Below are positions 1-5,850 of a DNA stretch of 18,541 bases, one piece after another. Position 1 is the first letter of the stretch. Every line of letters starts with the position of its first letter. Source of the DNA: Bacillota bacterium (GTDB lineage Bacteria > Bacillota > Clostridia > Christensenellales > CAG-138); assembly GCA_016288175.1 (NCBI GenBank), contig JAEEYN010000016.1, positions 1 to 18,541 on the forward strand, read 5' to 3'. The position numbers and the translations under genes are program-made. The notes under the pieces were generated by a model. It was not told where the DNA came from, searched no databases, and was given only the letters and a program-made list of their open reading frames with translations.

Positions 1-435
1 CAGATCGAGTTTTTTGAGCTTTGTGAGCGCTGCAAGGGCGGAGATATCGCTTAGCTTGTTTTCCGCGAGGATCAGCTCCTCGAGGTTTTCGAGCATCGCG
101 ATGTCGCGTATGTCGGTCAGTCCCAGGCCGCTGAGATCGATCTTCCGGACGTTTCTCAGATTCCGCCTCTTTACGGGCATATCCGCATACAGACTGAGCT
201 TGTTCCGGATGGCGTTCTCGAACTGCGGACTCAGGAATTTAACTTCCTCCTCGCCGTCGTCCGGTTCATCGGTCGAAACGGGCTCGAAGGTCTCAAACGG
301 CGCCGCCGTTGGCTCCGGCGCTGCTGTCGGCTCGGGCGTTGCGGCGGGTCCGCCGGTCGGGCTCCCGCACCCCGTGAGCGTCGCCAACAGGGCGAGCACC
401 GCAAGCATTATCGTTGTTTTGATCAAGGCTTTCAT
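1..435 (-). CDS. Leucine-rich-repeat lipoprotein, 5' part only (runs off left edge)
   Basis: This is an open frame on the minus strand that enters from the left edge without a stop, leaving the first 145 residues. The start is an ATG at 435 preceded by GGAGG and a 4-base spacer. Residues 1-22 form a short lipoprotein signal (K near the N-terminus, a hydrophobic core, then the lipobox LTGC with Cys23), so the mature protein should be lipid-anchored to the outer face of the membrane. Residues 24-60 are a low-complexity linker (TPEPTAAPEPTAAP) followed by an acidic stretch. From about residue 61 there is a cap-like segment (FENAIRNKL) and then at least two 21-22-residue leucine-rich repeats of the L..I.DLSGLGLTDI kind, as in internalin-type domains. 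It probably binds a protein or glycan outside the cell, but no partner is indicated. It is divergent from the sigma factor gene. The missing C-terminus prevents a firmer call. Confidence 0.85.
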   Translation of the reverse strand, partial: MKALIKTTIMLAVLALLATLTGCGSPTGGPAATPEPTAAPEPTAAPFETFEPVSTDEPDDGEEEVKFLSPQFENAIRNKLSLYADMPVKRRNLRNVRKIDLSGLGLTDIRDIAMLENLEELILAENKLSDISALAALTKLKKLDL

Positions 436-581
436 AATTCCTCCATGAAGCGATCCGCTGTGTTTAAGCCGGATTTCATTGCTTCTTCACCTGTTCATCC
501 CCGAAAACAGCTCAATTCTCACCATCGCAAATAATATATTTTATTGAGGGCGTAGCGGTTACCGATATTAATAATGCACGT

Positions 582-593
582 GCCCGCGCGGGC
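582..593. promoter_or_regulatory. Perfect 12-base GC palindrome abutting the sigma-gene promoter
   Basis: GCCCGCGCGGGC is its own reverse complement and ends one base before the -35 hexamer of the promoter for the ECF sigma gene. The position is right for an operator. There is no T tract, so a terminator is less likely. No protein is known to bind it, so the role is inferred from position alone. Confidence 0.35.
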
Positions 594-621
594 TTGAAAT
601 TCGCGAAATTGCTGATATAAT
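594..621 (+). promoter_or_regulatory. Sigma-A type promoter for the ECF sigma gene
   Basis: The -35 element TTGAAA (594-599) and a perfect -10 TATAAT (616-621) are separated by 16 bases. Transcription would begin near 628, giving a leader of about 25 bases that holds the ribosome site AAGGGGAG. No GGAAC-type -35 motif typical of ECF promoters was seen, so the gene appears to be read by the housekeeping polymerase. Confidence 0.75.
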
Positions 622-653
622 CGAATCATGCATTAAAAGGGGAGCCTCCGCTC

Positions 654-1166
654 ATGCGAGATGAATTCCTTCGGATGCTCTACGAAAAGCATTTCGAGAC
701 CGTTTTCAATTACTGCCTTCCAAAGCTCGGCTTCGACAACGACGCCGCTGCTGACTGTGCGCATGCCGTTTTCGACGAGGCGGAGAAGAAATACGAAAAG
801 CTTAAGGACCACCCGAACCTTCTCGGCTGGCTGATGACCACGGCGAAGCACAAGCTCCATAAGGCATGGAGGAGGAGCTCGCTCGAAAGGCTGCGGCTCA
901 TTCCCCTTGACCTTGCGGAGGCCGTTCCCGACGGCGGCGATCCCTTTGACGCAGTAGAGCTCACCGACAGCGATATAAAGCGCATCACCGAGGTCGTACT
1001 CTCCGGCCTGAGCCAGAATGAGCTTGAGATCTACCGGCTGTTTTACAGGGAGGATCTCGGCTTCGCACAGATCGCGCAAAAGCTCGGCATATCGGAAAAG
1101 GCCGCCCGTGCAAGGCTTGCGAGGGTCAAGGCGAAGCTCAAAAACAGGATCGCCGAGCTGACTTAA
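654..1166 (+). CDS. ECF-type RNA polymerase sigma factor
   Basis: This is a 170-residue protein of the size and layout of extracytoplasmic-function sigma factors. Residues 1-72 match region 2, with the aromatic helix YEKHFETVFNYC and the W59/AKHKLHKAW stretch expected for core binding and -10 recognition. After a short acidic linker, residues 117-167 match region 4, with the helix-turn-helix FAQIAQKLGISEKAARARL that reads the -35 element. It should redirect RNA polymerase to a small regulon in response to an envelope signal. The ATG at 654 sits 9 bases after AAGGGGAG. The next gene starts 66 bases downstream on the same strand with no terminator between, and encodes a membrane protein that is probably its regulator. 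The exact ECF group cannot be told by eye. Confidence 0.85.
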   Translation: MRDEFLRMLYEKHFETVFNYCLPKLGFDNDAAADCAHAVFDEAEKKYEKLKDHPNLLGWLMTTAKHKLHKAWRRSSLERLRLIPLDLAEAVPDGGDPFDAVELTDSDIKRITEVVLSGLSQNELEIYRLFYREDLGFAQIAQKLGISEKAARARLARVKAKLKNRIAELT

Positions 1167-1232
1167 AATATATTATTTTTTACGGCGAGAATTTTCGATA
1201 ACCCGGGGATATAGATATGAAGGGGTATATGT

Positions 1233-2015
1233 ATGGGCAAGGGAGTTAGGAAAAGCGAATACCTGCAGCTTATCAGGCGGACGGAGACCGCCCTTCGCCG
1301 CGAGCTCAAAAAACCCGATGCGGAAAGGGACGAAGCCCTTGTTGAGGAATGCGTCGAGACGCTCTCCTATTGCCGCAAACAGCTCGCCGCGGAAAAAACG
1401 CATACCGTCCGTTCCTTCTCCTTCGCGCGGGCTGCGCTTACCGTAGCTGCCGTTCTCGTCGTTACCTTTGTTCTCGGTGCGACCGTTGCTCAGGCAGCAG
1501 GGATACGCGTTTGGACGGCTATTTTCCGCCACGACGCCGGATACCTACGCGTCGATTATGTTCCCGAAACGACCGCCTGTCCCGCCAAGTACCCCAAATG
1601 GGAGGATGCGGAAAGGAACTTCCGGGATTTCGGCGAATTCCGCAGCGAGCTTGAGCGGAACGGCTTTACCGCCTTCCGGGAGGATTGGAACGGCTATGAG
1701 TTCCTCGAGGGCGGCATCAGGAGCACACAAAACGAGTATTATTCAAGCTATTCCATGTCCTCCGATGACGGCTATATAAGAGTCCGAATGATTGCAAAGC
1801 GCACGATCGAGGAGAGTACCTCGGTATGGGGCCTCCGGGAGGAGATCCCCGTTGTGCATATCGACATGAACGGCATCGACGCCGCCTATCAGATCGACGG
1901 CGACTATGCCTTCGCCACCTGGCAGGACGGCGACCGCATCTATTCCGTTTCCGTCTATGACCGCGTCGACATGGTCGAAGAGCTCCTCAGAGCCCTCATT
2001 TCACCCGCAAGCTGA
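1233..2015 (+). CDS. Membrane-anchored anti-sigma-like protein with DUF4367-like outer domain
   Basis: This is a 260-residue bitopic protein. Residues 1-62 are cytoplasmic, charged and helical (LIRRTETALRRELKKP, then EECVETLSYC), with no zinc-binding HxxxCxxC motif. Residues 66-88 form one membrane helix, and 90-260 lie outside. The C-terminal part (a conserved-looking NGIDAAYQ, a Trp in ATWQDGDRIYSVSV, and a final helix VEELLRAL) resembles the DUF4367 domain often coded next to ECF sigma factors in Clostridia. The likely role is to hold the upstream sigma factor at the membrane and release it on an outside signal. This is inferred from gene pairing and topology. The ATG at 1233 follows GAAGGGG by 7 bases. 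The gene ends before a strong terminator. Confidence 0.65.
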   Translation: MGKGVRKSEYLQLIRRTETALRRELKKPDAERDEALVEECVETLSYCRKQLAAEKTHTVRSFSFARAALTVAAVLVVTFVLGATVAQAAGIRVWTAIFRHDAGYLRVDYVPETTACPAKYPKWEDAERNFRDFGEFRSELERNGFTAFREDWNGYEFLEGGIRSTQNEYYSSYSMSSDDGYIRVRMIAKRTIEESTSVWGLREEIPVVHIDMNGIDAAYQIDGDYAFATWQDGDRIYSVSVYDRVDMVEELLRALISPAS

Positions 2016-2039
2016 TACATTTTAATAAAAAGATAAAAG

Positions 2040-2082
2040 AAAAACGGAGCGGAGAATGAAGATTCTGTCCGTTCCGTTTTTT
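2040..2082. terminator. Bidirectional rho-independent terminator between the sigma pair and recA
   Basis: The 13-base arm AAAACGGAGCGGA (2041-2053) pairs with TCCGTTCCGTTTT (2068-2080), with one G-T wobble. Inside it is a small GAAT/ATTC hairpin with loop GAAG. The plus strand continues as a run of T. The minus strand reads CGTTTTTCTTTTATC, so the same hairpin can stop the convergent recA operon. Confidence 0.85.
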
Positions 2083-2175
2083 ATCGCTTGAATACAGCCG
2101 CAGAATACTGACCGACTTGGATCGATTATTTATCGGGCGTGCGGGTTATCTGCGGCGTTTGCATTCAGAAGAGTT

Positions 2176-3219
2176 TCACTCTTCATCGAAATTCGGTTCC
2201 TCCTCATCCGGGCTGACGGGCTCCGATCCGTCGTTGGCAATATCGATCAGCTGACGCAGCTTCTGAGTGATCTCCTCGCAGACCTCCGGGTTGTCCTTCA
2301 GGAACTGCCTTGCGTTCTCACGGCCCTGGCCGATGCGGATATCGCCATAGGAGAACCATGCGCCGGTCTTGCTGATGAGCTTCTTCTCAACGCCGAGGTC
2401 GAGCACGGAGCCTTCCTTGGAAATGCCTTCGCCGTAGAGGATGTCGAATTCCGCGATGCGGAACGGCGGGGCGACCTTGTTCTTCACGACCTTAATGCGG
2501 GTGCGGCTGCCGACGGGGTTGTTGCCCTGCTTGATCGTGTCGATCTTGCGGACGTCCAGACGCACGGAGGAGAAGAATTTGAGCGCTTTGCCGCCGGTCG
2601 TCGTTTCGGGGTTGCCGAACATGACGCCGACTTTTTCGCGGAGCTGATTGATGAAAATGACGCAGGTATGGGATTTCGCGATCACGCCGGCGAGTTTGCG
2701 GAGAGCCTGGCTCATCAGCCTTGCCTGCAGACCGACGTGGGAATCGCCCATGTCGCCCTCGAGCTCGGCCTTCGGAACGAGCGCCGCAACGGAGTCGATA
2801 ACGATGACGTCGATCGCGCCGCTCCTTGCAAGCGCGTCGCAGATATCGAGCGCCTGCTCGCCGTCGTCAGGCTGAGAAACGAAGAGCTTATCCATGCAGA
2901 TGCCGAGCTTTTCGGCGTAAACGGGATCGAGCGCATGCTCCGCGTCGATGAAGACGCACATGCCGCCCCGCTTCTGCGCCTCGGCAATGATGTGCAGCGC
3001 CATCGTGGTCTTGCCGGAGGATTCCGGGCCGTAGATCTCGATGATGCGGCCGCGGGGCACGCCGCCGACGCCGAGCGCCGCGTCGAGCTCGATGCAGCCA
3101 GTCGGGATAACGTCGACCTTGATCTTCGCCGCAGCGTCGCCCATCAGCATGATGGAGCCCTTGCCGTACTGTTTTTCGATTTGGCTCAGCGCAACTTCAA
3201 GTGCTTTTTCTTTTGACAT
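2176..3219 (-). CDS. recA: Recombinase RecA
   Basis: This is a 347-residue RecA, the ATP-dependent strand-exchange protein of homologous recombination and co-protease of the SOS response. The N-terminal helix (MSKEKALEVALSQIEKQYGK) is followed by Walker A GPESSGKTT at 64-72, the Walker B region VIVIDSVAAL, loop-2 region FGNPETTTGGKALKF, and an acidic C-terminal tail ending DEEEPNFDEE. Length and motifs are normal. A frame 6 codons longer begins at 3237, but that start lies upstream of the GGAGG site, so the ATG at 3219 (6-base spacer) is chosen. It is the last gene of the ftsK operon, 43 bases after cinA, with its own probable promoter. No CGAAC-N4-GTTCG SOS box is visible in the gap. Confidence 0.98.
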   Translation of the reverse strand: MSKEKALEVALSQIEKQYGKGSIMLMGDAAAKIKVDVIPTGCIELDAALGVGGVPRGRIIEIYGPESSGKTTMALHIIAEAQKRGGMCVFIDAEHALDPVYAEKLGICMDKLFVSQPDDGEQALDICDALARSGAIDVIVIDSVAALVPKAELEGDMGDSHVGLQARLMSQALRKLAGVIAKSHTCVIFINQLREKVGVMFGNPETTTGGKALKFFSSVRLDVRKIDTIKQGNNPVGSRTRIKVVKNKVAPPFRIAEFDILYGEGISKEGSVLDLGVEKKLISKTGAWFSYGDIRIGQGRENARQFLKDNPEVCEEITQKLRQLIDIANDGSEPVSPDEEEPNFDEE

Positions 3220-3251
3220 AAGTGACCTCCGTATCACGGTTTAACATTATT

Positions 3252-3260
3252 ATTATACCA
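3252..3260 (-). promoter_or_regulatory. Extended -10 promoter for recA
   Basis: The minus strand reads TGGTATAAT, a perfect -10 with the TGn extension, in the short gap between cinA and recA. The -35 region is poor, as is usual for extended -10 promoters. It would allow recA to be transcribed separately from the ftsK operon. Confidence 0.55.
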
Positions 3261-3262
3261 CA

Positions 3263-3835
3263 TTACAGCATATTCTGCATCATTTTTTTGAGCATGACGA
3301 GCGCGGCGAGGTTCGTTTTTTTGCGTATCGCCGTCCTTGAACCGGTGAAGACGAAGCGGCGGACAGCGGCGCCGGCAGCGCAGGCGCAGGCGACGAAAAC
3401 GAGGCCCGGCTCATGGCAGGGAGGGAGGGGATACTCCGCGCCGTTTTCATCGAAGAACGGACCCGCGAGCCCCGTTACGGCGGCGGCGTAATCGGCTCCG
3501 CTTCTTTCGAGGGCTCCCCACGCCATCGCGAGGCCGACCTCCGCGCTGACAGCGGTTTTTCGGGAGATCAGAATCGGATCAACGCCGAGGCGCTTCGCTT
3601 TTGCGCCGTCGGAATAGGTCACGAAACCGTCCGAAAACCAGTTGGAGCTGCCGGGAATGTCGACGAGGGAGGCGGAGATCATGCCTCCGGTGAGGCTTTC
3701 CGCCGCTGTGACGAAGCGGTGATTCTCCGTCAGGAAGCGGGCGATCCATTCCGCGTTTTCACGGATGCGCGCATCAAGCGCCGCGATGAGCTTTTCCTCC
3801 GCGGGACCGGGCTCGAATAAGTGTCTTTCCGTCAT
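3263..3835 (-). CDS. CinA C-terminal domain protein (nicotinamide-nucleotide amidohydrolase, PncC-like)
   Basis: This is a 190-residue stand-alone CinA C-terminal domain. That family removes the amide of nicotinamide mononucleotide, recycling the by-product of NAD-dependent DNA ligase into nicotinate mononucleotide. Motifs seen are TAAESLTGG (43-51, with the nucleophilic Ser), WFSDGFVTYSDGAKAKRLGV (66-85, with the active-site Tyr and Lys) and TGLAGP (121-126). The N-terminal MoaB-like half of full-length CinA (about 410 residues) is absent, so this is the PncC architecture. The loop after TGLAGP is about ten residues longer than in the E. coli enzyme and contains YPLPPCHEP, and the C-terminus is rich in Lys and Met. 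The ATG at 3835 has GGAGG upstream, 13 bases after pgsA, in the usual place before recA. Confidence 0.85.
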   Translation of the reverse strand: MTERHLFEPGPAEEKLIAALDARIRENAEWIARFLTENHRFVTAAESLTGGMISASLVDIPGSSNWFSDGFVTYSDGAKAKRLGVDPILISRKTAVSAEVGLAMAWGALERSGADYAAAVTGLAGPFFDENGAEYPLPPCHEPGLVFVACACAAGAAVRRFVFTGSRTAIRKKTNLAALVMLKKMMQNML

Positions 3836-3848
3836 GGCCGCCTCCGCA

Positions 3849-4442
3849 TCAGCGCTGTTTGAATAGATCCCGGCTCGCGAGGGTATAGTCGACGCCGGAC
3901 CAGATGGTCAGGATCACGCTCGCGCAGACCGCGATGAAATCGAGCGGCACACCGACGGCGCGGCAGAGCTGGCCGATGATGAAAACGGCGAGCAGCGACG
4001 CGAACTGGAGGACCGTTTTGGCCTTCCCTATCGGCTTCGCGGCGATGACCCTGCCCTTGCTCGCGGCAAGCTGGCGGATGCCGCTGACGAAGATCTCGCG
4101 GGCGATGATGATGAACGCGAAGACGGGCATCAGGAAATTGCCGAAGCTCATTACCTCATATTTGCAGAGCATGATCAGCGCGGCGGAGGAAAGGAGCTTA
4201 TCCGCCGTGGGGTCCATGAGCTTGCCGAAATCGGTGATGAGGCCGTGCTTGCGGGCGATCCTGCCGTCGAGCATGTCGGTGATGTACGCGCCGAGGAAAA
4301 CAAGGCCGGCGATGATGTACTTGATGCAGATATCGACGCCGTTGAGGCTGAAAAGCACCCAGCTTTCCGGAAGGAAAAAGCAGACGATAAAAGTCGGGAT
4401 CAGTATGATACGCAGCATCGTGAGCCTGTTCGGGAGATTCAT
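3849..4442 (-). CDS. pgsA: CDP-diacylglycerol-glycerol-3-phosphate 3-phosphatidyltransferase
   Basis: This is a 197-residue integral membrane enzyme that makes phosphatidylglycerol phosphate from CDP-diacylglycerol and glycerol 3-phosphate, the committed step to phosphatidylglycerol and cardiolipin. The CDP-alcohol phosphotransferase signature is complete: D56, then D59-G60-x2-A63-R64-x8-G73-x3-D77-x3-D81. These Asp residues bind two metal ions. The N-terminal MNLPNRLTMLRI is typical of PgsA, and about five or six hydrophobic helices follow. Its ribosome site GGAGGAG overlaps the end of rimO, which finishes 6 bases upstream, so translation is probably coupled. Size and position before cinA-recA are standard for Firmicutes. 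Confidence 0.95.
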   Translation of the reverse strand: MNLPNRLTMLRIILIPTFIVCFFLPESWVLFSLNGVDICIKYIIAGLVFLGAYITDMLDGRIARKHGLITDFGKLMDPTADKLLSSAALIMLCKYEVMSFGNFLMPVFAFIIIAREIFVSGIRQLAASKGRVIAAKPIGKAKTVLQFASLLAVFIIGQLCRAVGVPLDFIAVCASVILTIWSGVDYTLASRDLFKQR

Positions 4443-4448
4443 TTTTCT

Positions 4449-5810
4449 TTACTCCTCCTTCAAAATGATGGCGTCAAGGTCGTAGTGGTGCGCTTTGACG
4501 ATCCTCGCCGCAACATACTCGCCCGGGGAAGGAATCCTTACGGACGGATCCTCGGGGCGGAGCCGGATCACGCCGTCGACGTCCGCGCATTCGGCATACG
4601 AACGGCCGACCGCGGTAAAGCCCTCCCTGCCGGGGGTGACGGATTCGACAAGAACGGTGCAGACGGTCCCGACGCGCTTTTTGTTGAGCTCAAGGGAGAT
4701 CGCCTGCTGGCGGCGCATGATGGCGTCGAGCCGCGCCTCGGCAACGCTTTCATCGACGCGGTCCGGGAATTCCGCGGCGGGGGTGCCGTCCTCAGGGGAA
4801 TAGACGAAGGCGCCGACGCGGTCGAAGGGCTGCTCCGCCATAAAGGCTTCGAGCTCACGGAAATCCTCCTCCGTTTCGCCGGGGAAGCCGAGCATAACGG
4901 TCGTGCGGAGAATGAAATCAGGAGCGTTTTCGCGGATATAGGCGCAGATCTTCCGGATATGCTCTGCACTGCCGTGGCGGTTCATCGCCGTCAGCATGCG
5001 GGGCGTGATGTGCTGGATCGGGATATCGATATAATTGCAGATCTTCGGATCGTCGCGCATCGCGTCCACGAGCTCCTCCGTGATCGTGTTCGGATAGGCA
5101 TACAGAACGCGGATCCAGCGAAGGCCGCCGATCGCGGAAAGAGCGGCAAGCAGCTCCTTTAGCATCGGCCTGCCGTAGATATCCATGCCGTAAGCGGAGG
5201 TATCCTGCGCGATGACGGTGAGCTCCGTCACGCCTTTTTCTGCAAGGGCCTTCGCTTCCTCAACGAGCTTTTCCATCGGAACACTGACGCGGCCGCCGCG
5301 GATCAGCGGGATCGCGCAGTAGGTGCAGCGGTTGTCGCAGCCGTCCGCGATGCGCAGATAGGCGCGCCACGGCGGCGTCGAAACGAGCCTGGAAGCGCCG
5401 CAGCAGTTTACCAGGCGGCGGTCAGAAGGCCCCGAAACAGCGCTTTCGCCGCCCGCGAGGCGGAAAAGCTCCTTCGCGAGGGAGGGATAATCGCGGACGC
5501 CCCAGAAAATATCGACCTCCGGAAGCTCCGGCGGAAGGTCCTCGGAATAGCGCTCGGAAAGGCAGCCCGAAACGACGAGCAGCCCGCAGGAGCCCGATTT
5601 TTTGTATTCAGCCATGGCGAGGATCGTGTCGATTGAATCCTGCTTTGCGCTCGTGATGAAGCCGCAGGTGTTGACGATTATGATCTCCGCTTCTGCCGGA
5701 TCCGGAACAACTTCGAAGCCGAGGGAAACGAGCTCGCCGAGAAGGATCTCCGTATCGACGGTATTTTTGCTGCAGCCGAGCGAAACGGCGCCGGCCTTTT
5801 TGAATTTCAT
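4449..5810 (-). CDS. rimO: Ribosomal protein uS12 methylthiotransferase RimO
   Basis: This is a 453-residue radical-SAM methylthiotransferase that adds a methylthio group to an aspartate of ribosomal protein S12. The N-terminal MTTase domain has the three cluster-binding Cys (C13 in SLGCSKNTVDTE, C49 in NTCGF, C83 in SGCLSERY). The radical-SAM motif C158-x3-C162-x2-C165 lies in DGCDNRCTYCAIPLIRG. A C-terminal TRAM domain follows (about 385-453). The sequence GCSKNTVDTE and the short spacing favour RimO over the tRNA enzyme MiaB. The frame opens at 5876 inside ftsK, but the ATG at 5810 has AAAGGA at proper spacing and begins the conserved MKFKKAGAVSLGCSKN, so that start is chosen. It lies 40 bases after ftsK in the same operon. 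Confidence 0.95.
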   Translation of the reverse strand: MKFKKAGAVSLGCSKNTVDTEILLGELVSLGFEVVPDPAEAEIIIVNTCGFITSAKQDSIDTILAMAEYKKSGSCGLLVVSGCLSERYSEDLPPELPEVDIFWGVRDYPSLAKELFRLAGGESAVSGPSDRRLVNCCGASRLVSTPPWRAYLRIADGCDNRCTYCAIPLIRGGRVSVPMEKLVEEAKALAEKGVTELTVIAQDTSAYGMDIYGRPMLKELLAALSAIGGLRWIRVLYAYPNTITEELVDAMRDDPKICNYIDIPIQHITPRMLTAMNRHGSAEHIRKICAYIRENAPDFILRTTVMLGFPGETEEDFRELEAFMAEQPFDRVGAFVYSPEDGTPAAEFPDRVDESVAEARLDAIMRRQQAISLELNKKRVGTVCTVLVESVTPGREGFTAVGRSYAECADVDGVIRLRPEDPSVRIPSPGEYVAARIVKAHHYDLDAIILKEE

Positions 5811-5850
5811 GGTTTTTCCTTTGCTGTTTCTGGAAATCCCGCGGAGGCGT

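Noticed and set aside
14..448. A 144-codon plus-strand frame at the left edge
   Set aside because: The minus strand codes for a lipoprotein with lipobox and leucine-rich repeats over the same bases, with a better ribosome site. The plus frame is low-complexity Ser-rich.
2097..2156. GCCGCAGA / TCTGCGGC inverted repeat between the sigma pair and recA
   Set aside because: The 44-base loop makes a stable hairpin unlikely, and it has no T tract. It may be chance in a convergent gap.
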